Below are positions 17,898-25,651 of a stretch of DNA of 64,000 bases, piece after piece. Made by a program: the position numbers and the translations under genes. This DNA is from Mucilaginibacter sp. 14171R-50 (GTDB lineage Bacteria > Bacteroidota > Bacteroidia > Sphingobacteriales > Sphingobacteriaceae), in contig NZ_CP048115.1 of assembly GCF_010093045.1 (NCBI RefSeq), forward strand, positions 4,030,001 to 4,094,000. Direction: 5' to 3'. The first letter of the stretch is position 1. The number at the start of each line of letters is the position of its first letter. Under the pieces are notes generated by a model, which worked only from the letters and a program-made list of their open reading frames with translations, made no database searches and was not told the DNA's origin.

Positions 17898-20800
17898 TTA
17901 GTTAAATATATAACGTAAGCCAAACTGCATGTAGTAAGTTGAGCTGATGCTAACATCATCCCTAAAGGTAGTTGACACCGGTAAGCCCCTGTCTGTTGCT
18001 ATACGGAAGGTTGGCACTGTTGTACCGTCGGCCGCGATAGCGGTGTTGTTAGTTGGTACAAGTAAACCACGTGTATTAACCAGTTTGTGTAAGCCCCAGT
18101 TTTTATTTAACAAGTTACCTAAGTTGAATATATCAAAGCTAAACTGGATGGTGTTGCGTTTACCGCCTACGTTAACAAACAGATCTTGCAGGAATTTGAA
18201 GTCGACCTGGTTGCGCCAAGGTAAGTTTGCGCCGTTACGTTGCGCATACTGGCCTTTATGGTTTTTAAGGTAAGCATCCTGATCTACATAACGGAAGAAC
18301 ATATCGCTTTGCTGTTGAGCTGTGTAGGTAACAGCATTAGCGCCCGAACCTACAGTTAACGGTACAAATGTGATCTCTGACGGGTTTTTAGGAATATAGA
18401 TCAAATCGGCATTGGCGCCATCACGGTTAAAGTCTGACGAATAAACGTAAGAGAACCTGCCATCAATTGAACCCTGGTAGAAGAACGTAAAAGTTGATTT
18501 TGCGTGTTTCAGGAACTCTTTAGCATAAGAGAAAGATGCAACTACACGGTTTGGAGCGATATAGTTTGCATAGCTCAGCTCCTGAGAGTTTGAACCATTG
18601 ATGGTTTGTGTTCCCTGCCATGCAGAACCTGCCTGGTCACCACTTCCGTCGTAAAGGTTTTTAGCTTCAGATTTGATGTAAGCAAGTGATGCTGAGAAGT
18701 TTCTGCTGAACTGTTTATCTAACTTAGCAGTTACCGACCAGTAGTAACCTTTATTTGCATTATCAAGCACATAAGTATTAAACGCGCCTGTAGCTGTAGG
18801 TGTAACCTGTCCACCGGCAATATTATTTATGTATTTATCTGCATTAGCGCTTGGATAAAAAGCCCTGTGATCAGGGTATCCGGTAATACTTAGATCTGTA
18901 GGATCACTTAAGTTAGCATTTCTCCAGAAAGCCGTTTGCAGATCTTTATTATAAATACCCTCTAATGTACCCACAAAGCCAAATGGCAACTTGGTATCAA
19001 CAGCTAAGCTGGTTTTCCATGTCTGCGGCATTTTTAAGTCAGGCGAGATAAATGTCATAGCCGACGGTAAAGTTGTACCTGCTTTTGGTTGAGTAGTAGG
19101 GCGGTAAGCGTTAGGATCAGGGTTAAATATCCCCGGTACTTCGTTACCTGCGGTACCATCATTGATCTGGGTAATTTGCAATAAACCTGCATCGCTGGCC
19201 TGGCTAACTATCCATACAAATGGCAAGCGGCCGGTAAATATACCCGATCCACCGCGTACCTGCAGGCTACGGTCGCCATTAACATCCCAGTTAAAGCCAA
19301 CACGAGGAGAGAACATTATTTTAGCGGTTGGCAATGTAGCTGTGTTTAACTTCTCGTTGTTTGCAAAGGTTAAAGGGGTAACAAGCGGATGCTGGCCCAA
19401 TACTTTCGGATAAGTAGGTCGGTCTAATCTTAAACCGGCTGTTATACGGAAGTTATCGTTTACGCGGTAATCATCCTGGCCGTAAATTGAATACTGTGCA
19501 AATTTAAAGCTTGGGAACGATTGCGCGTATCCGGGCGCTAATGAATATGTTAAGGCATATGTTGCCGGATTGGCTTTATTCAGGAAATCATCTACAGAGT
19601 TATACCTGTAGTAGCTGGTACCATAACGTTGGAAACCGTTCTTGGTTGTGCTAAAATCAGCCTGGAAACCAACTGTAAAGTTATGCTTACCTGCAGTCCA
19701 TTTCAGGTTATCTACGAATGAATAAGTAGACACATCCCTTAAGTTACCGTAACTGAAAAGCTCGGTACCAAATGATGTATAAGGCTGGCCGCCTTCTAAT
19801 ATGTCAACAAACGGGAATAAAGGTCCGTCTGTTGTACGGGGGTCATTCTGCCTTGTGCGTGATGCGCGTAAAGTATTTGAGAATCTTCCGAAAGTACCGT
19901 TCCATTCAGCTGATAACGAGTAGAAGTTAGCTTCCTGGTAATAGTTAGCGCTGTTAAAGTTTAACGAGTTTACATCTGTACGGCCGGCACCCGATGTAAA
20001 GCTCGATGGTGCAGCCGATGTACCGTTAACAAAATTAGGGTCACGGCTTTCAACCTGGCTGTAACGCACGTTGAATTTGTGGTTATCGCTGATATTCCAG
20101 TCTAAACGGCCTAACAAATTGGTCCGCTCAAACTGAAAACCATAGCCCTGGTAAACACCCGGGTCGTAGTTATATTCAGATTTCAAGAAATCCCTTATCT
20201 CGTTTAACCTGGTATCTGTTGGGCGGGCAACGTTACCGCCGGTTGGGTTTGCTGCTGTAGCTGCAACACGCGATTGACCCGGCCTTGTTGTTGTTTGCCT
20301 TTCAGCATTAACAAATAAAAATAATTTGTTTTTTACGATAGGGCCGCCAACTCTTGCGCCCCAGGTTCTATCGTTCAATGGTTGCCTTTGCAGCATATTT
20401 GGGCCAACATTTATACCTTGTTGCTCCTGGTTTCTCCAATAAGTGTAAACCGAACCGCTAATGTCGTTGGTACCAGAACGGGTAACAGCGTTTAATGCGC
20501 TACCAATAAAACCAGATTGTGTAACGTCATAAGGGGTTACGTTTACCGATATCTCTTCTAACGCGTCCAATGATATTGGAGAGCCGCCGGCCGGCAGGTT
20601 ACCACCAATACCAAAGCTGTTGTTAAAGTCAGATCCGTCTACGGTAATGTAGTTTTGCCTGAAGTTACCACCGCCAATTGATGTACCGTTAGCTTGCGGG
20701 GTTAAACGGGTTAAATCGTTAATGTTACGCGTAATAGTTGGTAAGGTTAAGATCTCGCGGGTACCGATGTTAGTAATAGCGCCGTTACGCTCACCGTTCA

Positions 20801-21182
20801 TGATAGAGCGGGGGTTGGTGGCAACTATATTAACTTCGCTAAGTACCGCAGCGCCTTGCGACAGGGTTTCGTTTAGTACAAAACCCTCACCTAATTTTAA
20901 GTACACATCAGTTACTGTTTTAGCGTCGTAACCGATGTAAGAAACAACTACAGTGTAAGGGCCACCTACACGCATGTTGTTGATAGTAAAACGTCCGTCG
21001 GCGTTTGTTGTAGTAGCATAAGTGCTACCGCTTGGCTGGTGCGTGGCCTTGATGGTTGCACCAATCAAGGTTTCGCCTTTCCCGTCCTTGATAAGGCCTG
21101 TCATACTACTTGTTGTTACCTGTGCAAAGGCAGCAACGGCAGCAAACAGAAAAATAATAGAGAGAAGTAAATGTTTTCTCAT
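17898..21182 (-). CDS. TonB-dependent receptor, Oar-like, with carboxypeptidase-regulatory domain
   Basis: 1094 residues with a signal peptide (MRKHLLLSIIFLFAAVAAFAQ). An N-terminal CarboxypepD_reg-like domain (about 25-110; MTGLIKDGKGETLIGATIKATHQ... NADGRFTINNMRVGGPYTVVVSYIGY) is followed by a plug (ITRNINDLTRLTPQANG, NYITVDGSDFNNSFG, ALEEISVNVTPYDVTQSGFIGSALNAVTRSGTN). A 22-strand barrel ends in MQFGLRYIFN. The plug wording and the lack of a susD partner point to the Oar/adventurous-gliding receptor group rather than a glycan-uptake SusCD pair. The substrate cannot be inferred. It probably takes up a large solute or handles surface protein using TonB energy. Confidence 0.93.
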   Translation of the reverse strand: MRKHLLLSIIFLFAAVAAFAQVTTSSMTGLIKDGKGETLIGATIKATHQPSGSTYATTTNADGRFTINNMRVGGPYTVVVSYIGYDAKTVTDVYLKLGEGFVLNETLSQGAAVLSEVNIVATNPRSIMNGERNGAITNIGTREILTLPTITRNINDLTRLTPQANGTSIGGGNFRQNYITVDGSDFNNSFGIGGNLPAGGSPISLDALEEISVNVTPYDVTQSGFIGSALNAVTRSGTNDISGSVYTYWRNQEQQGINVGPNMLQRQPLNDRTWGARVGGPIVKNKLFLFVNAERQTTTRPGQSRVAATAANPTGGNVARPTDTRLNEIRDFLKSEYNYDPGVYQGYGFQFERTNLLGRLDWNISDNHKFNVRYSQVESRDPNFVNGTSAAPSSFTSGAGRTDVNSLNFNSANYYQEANFYSLSAEWNGTFGRFSNTLRASRTRQNDPRTTDGPLFPFVDILEGGQPYTSFGTELFSYGNLRDVSTYSFVDNLKWTAGKHNFTVGFQADFSTTKNGFQRYGTSYYRYNSVDDFLNKANPATYALTYSLAPGYAQSFPSFKFAQYSIYGQDDYRVNDNFRITAGLRLDRPTYPKVLGQHPLVTPLTFANNEKLNTATLPTAKIMFSPRVGFNWDVNGDRSLQVRGGSGIFTGRLPFVWIVSQASDAGLLQITQINDGTAGNEVPGIFNPDPNAYRPTTQPKAGTTLPSAMTFISPDLKMPQTWKTSLAVDTKLPFGFVGTLEGIYNKDLQTAFWRNANLSDPTDLSITGYPDHRAFYPSANADKYINNIAGGQVTPTATGAFNTYVLDNANKGYYWSVTAKLDKQFSRNFSASLAYIKSEAKNLYDGSGDQAGSAWQGTQTINGSNSQELSYANYIAPNRVVASFSYAKEFLKHAKSTFTFFYQGSIDGRFSYVYSSDFNRDGANADLIYIPKNPSEITFVPLTVGSGANAVTYTAQQQSDMFFRYVDQDAYLKNHKGQYAQRNGANLPWRNQVDFKFLQDLFVNVGGKRNTIQFSFDIFNLGNLLNKNWGLHKLVNTRGLLVPTNNTAIAADGTTVPTFRIATDRGLPVSTTFRDDVSISSTYYMQFGLRYIFN

Positions 21183-21238
21183 GTTTGTTTTTTTTTGTTA
21201 ACTGATAAGTGAATTAATCATTAAGTGATTTAATGCCG

Positions 21239-21246
21239 CAAAGATA
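21239..21246 (-). promoter_or_regulatory. -7 promoter element of the TonB receptor
   Basis: Reverse strand TATCTTTG matches TAnnTTTG. It is 56 nt upstream of the receptor start codon, giving a leader of about 50 nt. Confidence 0.55.
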
Positions 21247-21474
21247 AGTATTACAGGCGTTGGGTATATTAAGTTAATGTTATAATAATTATATACTTTT
21301 CAACATTTAATAGCATAAATAACTAAAAATGAAATTTTGATGAATAATAAGTGTAATATTTACAATACCAGTGTCAAATTTTAAAATAAACCTTTTGATT
21401 ATTAGTTAATTACCTTAAATTTCCGGCCTCGATTCTAAATCACTCCCGATTTTTCATTTACACCGCTTTTTAGT

Positions 21475-21482
21475 TAGCTTTG
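21475..21482 (+). promoter_or_regulatory. -7 promoter element of lpdA
   Basis: TAGCTTTG matches TAnnTTTG, 32 nt upstream of the ATG at 21515. Confidence 0.55.
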
Positions 21483-21514
21483 CATTCCAAAAAATCATAA
21501 AAGATACATACTAT

Positions 21515-22903
21515 ATGGATTACGATTTAATTGTTATTGGTTCGGGCCCGGGCGGTTATGTTGCCGCTATACGCGCATCGCAGCTGGGTTTAAAAACCGC
21601 CATTGTTGAAAAAGAATCGCTTGGGGGCATTTGCCTTAACTGGGGTTGTATCCCTACAAAAGCTTTATTAAAAAGCGCCCAGGTTTTTGAATATTTGAAT
21701 CACGCGGCTGACTATGGTATAAAAACCAACGGCGGCGAAGTTGACTTTGAGGCCGTTGTTAAGCGTAGCCGCGGCGTGGCCGATGGCATGAGCAAAGGTG
21801 TTCAGTTTTTGATGAAGAAGAATAAGATCGATGTAATTATCGGTTATGGCTCTTTAAAATCAAAGGGAACAGTATCGGTTAAAATAGCCGACGGCACCAC
21901 TAAAGATTTTACCGCCAAAAATATCATCCTCGCTACGGGAGGCCGCTCGCGCGAATTGCCTAACCTTAAACAGGATGGCAAAAAGGTAATTGGTTATCGT
22001 CAGGCTATGGTATTGCCAAAACAGCCAAAATCAATGGTTGTGGTAGGCTCAGGCGCCATCGGTATCGAGTTCGCTTATTTCTACAACGCTATTGGTACGC
22101 AGGTAACCGTGGTTGAGTTTTTAGATAATATTGTACCGCTTGAGGATGAGGAGATATCAAAAGGACTTTTACGCATCCTTAAAAAGCAGGGTATCAACAT
22201 CATGACCGGTTCTACCGTAGAATCTGTGGATACCAACGGCGAAGGCTGCAGGGTAAATGTTAAAACCGCCACCGGCAACCAGGTGCTTGAGGCCGATATT
22301 GTTTTATCTGCCATAGGCATATCAACCAATATTGAAGGGATAGGCCTTGAAGAAAACGGTGTAAAAACAGATAAAGGCAAGGTTTTGGTTGATGATTTTT
22401 ACCAAACAAATGTTGAGGGCGTATATGCCATAGGCGATATTGTTAAGGGCCAGGCATTAGCGCATGTTGCATCTGCCGAAGGTATCATCTGCGTAGAAAA
22501 GATAGCCGGGCAAAACCCCGAACCCTTAAACTATAACAATATCCCCGGCTGTACTTATTGTATGCCCGAAGTTGCATCTGTTGGTTACACTGAGAAGGCG
22601 GCGAAAGAAGCCGGTTACGAAGTCAAGATCGGCAAATTCCCGTTCTCGGCATCGGGTAAAGCAAGCGCTGCCGGTGCAAAGGACGGTTTTGTTAAAGTGA
22701 TATTTGATGCTAAATATGGCGAGTTTTTGGGCGCGCACATGCTGGGTCATAACGTAACCGAGATGATAGCTGAAGTGGTTACAGCACGCAAGCTGGAAAC
22801 AACCGGGCACGAGATCATCAAATCAGTACACCCTCACCCTACCATGAGCGAGGCAGTTATGGAAGCCGCTGCTGACGCCTACGGCGAAGTAATACATTTA
22901 TAA
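21515..22903 (+). CDS. lpdA: dihydrolipoyl dehydrogenase (E3)
   Basis: 462 residues, the normal size. The FAD-binding GSGPGGYVAA lies at residues 9-18 and the redox-active pair Cys40/Cys45 in GGICLNWGCIPTKALL. The NAD-binding VVGSGAIGIEFAYFYNAIG motif is mid-protein, and the FAD-binding VYAIGDIVKGQALAHVASAEG follows. The interface domain ends with the catalytic HPHPTMSEAVMEAA. It reoxidises dihydrolipoamide of the pyruvate, 2-oxoglutarate, branched-chain or glycine-cleavage complexes. It stands alone here, as is common for the shared E3 of Bacteroidota. A strong bidirectional terminator follows. Confidence 0.97.
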   Translation: MDYDLIVIGSGPGGYVAAIRASQLGLKTAIVEKESLGGICLNWGCIPTKALLKSAQVFEYLNHAADYGIKTNGGEVDFEAVVKRSRGVADGMSKGVQFLMKKNKIDVIIGYGSLKSKGTVSVKIADGTTKDFTAKNIILATGGRSRELPNLKQDGKKVIGYRQAMVLPKQPKSMVVVGSGAIGIEFAYFYNAIGTQVTVVEFLDNIVPLEDEEISKGLLRILKKQGINIMTGSTVESVDTNGEGCRVNVKTATGNQVLEADIVLSAIGISTNIEGIGLEENGVKTDKGKVLVDDFYQTNVEGVYAIGDIVKGQALAHVASAEGIICVEKIAGQNPEPLNYNNIPGCTYCMPEVASVGYTEKAAKEAGYEVKIGKFPFSASGKASAAGAKDGFVKVIFDAKYGEFLGAHMLGHNVTEMIAEVVTARKLETTGHEIIKSVHPHPTMSEAVMEAAADAYGEVIHL

Positions 22904-22914
22904 ATCGTTGATAT

Positions 22915-22950
22915 AAAAAAGCCGCTCCGGAAATTCCGGAGCGGCTTTTT
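22915..22950. terminator. bidirectional terminator, lpdA / carboxylesterase
   Basis: The stem aaaagccgctccgg / ccggagcggctttt around the loop aaatt (22931-22935), flanked by A and T runs on both sides, lies between convergent genes. Confidence 0.92.
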
Positions 22951-22957
22951 TATGCCG

Positions 22958-24595
22958 TTACTTTTTCATATACCCCGTATCTAAAAACAGGTACCTGTTT
23001 CGTAGTTGGATGCTTTCCTTTTCCAACACGGTTTTTACATCAATATTAATGAAGGTTACCGGGCTGTCTTTTACATTGGCATTCCACTTGGGTAAAAAAC
23101 CATCGTTAGGGTTACCAGTTTTTATAAAATTGGCGAAGTAGCCTTCCATAGTTGCCGATACTTGGTAGTCAGCCGGTGTCCATGCGTAATTTGTGTTAGT
23201 TGCCAGGTTTCCCATTGCGTATTCAATTTCTGACGCGTGTGCCGCGCCTGCGTAAGGTTGGGGCCCCTTTTTAGTTTCGGGTTTTGCTGTATCGCCTTTA
23301 ATAACGCCGCCCGCAAGGCCCGCTTTGGCGTTAGCCATTTTGGCCGTCATCGGCGGCAGTGGTTTCGAGAACAGGTAGCGGTAAACCGGCTTGCCGCTCG
23401 TTAAAGCATGTGCGTCGGTCCATTTCCATGTACTATATGATATAAAGCGGTCGCTGGCCAGCTCAGTTGCCGATTTTATCACCTCCGTTTGCGTTGTACC
23501 GGGATAAAGTTTTAGCACTTCGTCGGCCTTTTCGCCGTACAGCATTTTAACCTGCTTTGCATAATTTTCGGGCGTTGGCGCATTTCCGTACATTAAGGCC
23601 TGGTAGGGTATCTCGGCGGAATTCCATCCGGCTAACAAGGGCACTTTGGCCTGTTCGCCTGCTAAAAAACTTTCAACGGGCTTTTTCAGTAAAAAATAGC
23701 CGTCAACAGTGGGCGACATCGGCGGAGTGCCCGGCATCGATGCATCATCCAGCAGCTTATCGGCAGGTATAGCACGCAGCGCTTCCAGGGTTGTAGCGCC
23801 TATCTTCTCACCAAATTTAACACCATTCTTCTCGCCCTCGGCTAAGGGTATGGCAGGCAACGTTGGATTTATCATCGCGCCGCTTTCGCCTATGGCGCCG
23901 GCAAACATGTTTTTTGACAATGGAGATACCATTTGTGCTGATACCGCTATAGAGCCGGCTGATTCGCCTGCTATGGTCACGCGTTTTGGGTCGCCGCCAA
24001 AGGCCGCGATGTTTTGCCGTACCCAGCGCAGGGCTGCGGCCTGGTCAAGCAAGCCATAGTTGCCCGACGCGTGATGTACTGACTCTTTGGTAAGCTCGGG
24101 ATGCGACATAAAGCCGAATACCCCCAGGCGGTAGTTTACCGTAAGTGCAATAATGCCCCGTTTTGCCATGCTCTCACCGTCGTAGCGCCTTTCAGAACCG
24201 TCGCCGGAAACAAAACCGCCTCCGTAAAAATATACCAGCACGGGCAGTTTGGTTTTTGAGGGTTTCGCGGGCATCCATACGTTCAGATACAAACAGTCTT
24301 CACTCATGCCCGGGGTGCGGAAGCCCATATCGCCAAATACCTGTTTTTGCATGGCATTATATCCAAAGGCATCGCACTTTCGCACACCGGTCCAACTGTT
24401 TACCGGTTGAGGTTCTCTCCAGCGCAATTCGCCAATGGGTGGCTGCGCAAAAGGTATCCCCTTAAAGCTGATAACTCCCGATTTTTCGGTTACCCCTTCA
24501 ACAATGCCATCGGCAATTTTTATTTGTTTACCGGTTTGCGCCAACAGGCTCGTACAGGCAAACTGCAGCAGCAATAAGAACGATATTCTTTTCAT
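22958..24595 (-). CDS. secreted type-B carboxylesterase
   Basis: 545 residues of the COesterase alpha/beta-hydrolase family, with a signal peptide (MKRISFLLLLQFACTSLLAQ). The type-B landmarks are present: FKGIPFAQPPIGELRWREPQP near the N-terminus, SEDCLYLNVWMP, YFYGGGFVSGDGSERRYDG (oxyanion hole) and the nucleophile elbow GESAGS with Ser212. The probable catalytic His is in GAAHASEIEYAMGN near the C-terminal third. It hydrolyses carboxylic esters in the periplasm or outside the cell. The natural substrate is unknown. Transcribed alone; it converges on lpdA. Confidence 0.93.
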   Translation of the reverse strand: MKRISFLLLLQFACTSLLAQTGKQIKIADGIVEGVTEKSGVISFKGIPFAQPPIGELRWREPQPVNSWTGVRKCDAFGYNAMQKQVFGDMGFRTPGMSEDCLYLNVWMPAKPSKTKLPVLVYFYGGGFVSGDGSERRYDGESMAKRGIIALTVNYRLGVFGFMSHPELTKESVHHASGNYGLLDQAAALRWVRQNIAAFGGDPKRVTIAGESAGSIAVSAQMVSPLSKNMFAGAIGESGAMINPTLPAIPLAEGEKNGVKFGEKIGATTLEALRAIPADKLLDDASMPGTPPMSPTVDGYFLLKKPVESFLAGEQAKVPLLAGWNSAEIPYQALMYGNAPTPENYAKQVKMLYGEKADEVLKLYPGTTQTEVIKSATELASDRFISYSTWKWTDAHALTSGKPVYRYLFSKPLPPMTAKMANAKAGLAGGVIKGDTAKPETKKGPQPYAGAAHASEIEYAMGNLATNTNYAWTPADYQVSATMEGYFANFIKTGNPNDGFLPKWNANVKDSPVTFINIDVKTVLEKESIQLRNRYLFLDTGYMKK

Positions 24596-24711
24596 GAGTT
24601 ATATTACTATTGGTTAGTTTCAGTTGATGAATTTAAGAAAAAAATTGCCCGTAAAACAAATATTATGTCATAACGACACATTGAATATAAATATACCTAC
24701 ATTTATGTTCA

Positions 24712-24996
24712 ATGAAACCAACCATCACCATTGAATATTGCCCAAAATGTAACTGGCTTATGCGGGCAGCCTATATGGCACAGGAGCTGCTAACAACATT
24801 TAGCGACGAGGTTTACGGTGTAACCCTGCAACCCAGCGAAACACCGGGTAAATATAGTATCCGGACGAACGACACCCTTATTTTTGACAGGAAGGAACAG
24901 GGACGCTTCCCCGAAATAAAAGAACTGAAACAACTGGTTCGTGATGCGGCCTGCCCCGCAAAGCACCTTGGCCACTCTGATAGCAGCACGGCATAA
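24712..24996 (+). CDS. SelT/SelW/SelH (Rdx) family selenoprotein-like protein, Cys form
   Basis: 94 residues with the thioredoxin-like opening ITIEYCPKCNWLMRAAYMAQELL, where C10-P-K-C13 takes the place of the CxxU of selenoprotein W. The end of the domain, FDRKEQGRFPEIKELKQLVRD, is also typical. Family members are small thiol-redox proteins of unsettled function. This one is the Cys homologue, with no TGA in frame. It is followed after 63 nt by an Rrf2 regulator that has its own promoter. A TACATTTA sequence 7 nt upstream of the start codon is close to a -7 element. Confidence 0.88.
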   Translation: MKPTITIEYCPKCNWLMRAAYMAQELLTTFSDEVYGVTLQPSETPGKYSIRTNDTLIFDRKEQGRFPEIKELKQLVRDAACPAKHLGHSDSSTA

Positions 24997-25020
24997 TACT
25001 ATGTGTGCATATTATGTTGT

Positions 25021-25043
25021 ACAAATTTGTTTATGTAACTTTG
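25021..25043 (+). promoter_or_regulatory. Rrf2 gene promoter with a 10-bp palindrome
   Basis: TAACTTTG (25036-25043) matches TAnnTTTG, 16 nt upstream of the ATG. Immediately before it lies the perfect palindrome ACAAATTTGT (25021-25030), between the -33 and -7 positions, where a repressor would block polymerase. It could be an operator for autoregulation by the Rrf2 protein. Confidence 0.5.
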
Positions 25044-25059
25044 TGAATTATATTTATAG

Positions 25060-25497
25060 ATGCTATCTAAAAAAACCAAATACGCCATAAAGGCGCTGGT
25101 GGTCATGGGTAAAAACATGGACAAGCCACCCATGCAGATATCAAGGATCGCCGAGCTGGAAAGGATCCCAAAAAAGTTCCTGGAGCAAATACTGCTCGAT
25201 CTGCGCAACGCCGGCTTCCTGTATAGCAAAAAAGGCGCGGGAGGCGGCTATAGCCTTAACAAAGACCCAAAGGATATTTTCCTGGTAAATATTATGCGCA
25301 TCACCGATGGCCCTATTGCTATGGTACCATGTGCCAGCTTGAACTTTTATCACCGCTGCGACGAATGCCACCAGGAACACACCTGCGGCATACGCGACGT
25401 GTTCATCGAGGTACGCGATGCATCGCTAAAAATACTATCAGAAACCAGCATTGCCGATATTATTTCCCGCGAAACCACGCTTATAAGTCATGAATAA
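25060..25497 (+). CDS. Rrf2 family transcriptional regulator
   Basis: 145 residues. The opening MLSKKTKYAIKALVVMG, the winged-helix segment QISRIAELERIPKKFLEQILLDLRNAGFLYSKKGAGGGYSL and the later IMRITDGP are standard Rrf2 features. Cys91, Cys100, Cys103 and Cys109 form a cluster (C-x8-C-x2-C-x5-C) where IscR and NsrR carry their Fe-S ligands, so redox, nitric oxide or iron-sulfur sensing is plausible. A CymR-like metabolic role cannot be excluded, but CymR lacks such a cluster. It lies beside a CxxC thiol protein and has a palindrome in its promoter. Confidence 0.92.
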   Translation: MLSKKTKYAIKALVVMGKNMDKPPMQISRIAELERIPKKFLEQILLDLRNAGFLYSKKGAGGGYSLNKDPKDIFLVNIMRITDGPIAMVPCASLNFYHRCDECHQEHTCGIRDVFIEVRDASLKILSETSIADIISRETTLISHE

Positions 25498-25507
25498 TCA
25501 GGATAAA

Positions 25508-25570
25508 TGCTAAACACTAAATCTTAAACGCTAGATTCTAAACTTTAAATTCTGAACTTAAATCCTGAAG
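25508..25570. repeat. degenerate heptamer tract (nine units)
   Basis: Nine consecutive 7-bp units: TGCTAAA, CACTAAA, TCTTAAA, CGCTAGA, TTCTAAA, CTTTAAA, TTCTGAA, CTTAAAT, CCTGAAG. It begins 11 nt after the Rrf2 stop codon. The constant core is CTAAA/CTGAA at a strict 7-bp period. Confidence 0.75.
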
Positions 25571-25616
25571 TAAGATCCCAGGTTTTAAAAACTGACATGT
25601 ATGGGTTTAGACCAAC

Positions 25617-25651
25617 CTCTGATCCCCAATCTCTAATCACTACTCCCTAAT
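25617..25651. repeat. degenerate heptamer tract overlapping a stop codon
   Basis: Five 7-bp units: CTCTGAT, CCCCAAT, CTCTAAT, CACTACT, CCCTAAT. The reverse-strand TAG stop of the TPR/DHp gene (25649-25647) lies in the last unit. Confidence 0.7.

Larger units (their letters stand above)
21183..21514. other. divergent promoter region, TonB receptor / lpdA
   Basis: 332 bp, AT-rich, with no coding potential. It holds one -7 element for each side (21239-21246 reverse, 21475-21482 forward) and AT-rich DNA between them. No operator or RNA structure is evident. Confidence 0.5.

Noticed and set aside
18000..21182. SusC-type glycan receptor
   Set aside because: No SusD gene follows or precedes it, and the N-terminal and plug segments are of the Oar-like type.
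25498..25646. Possible frameshifted HATPase domain after the TPR/DHp gene
   Set aside because: The 149 bp past the stop are heptamer repeats, followed by the Rrf2 gene; no ATPase motif in any frame.
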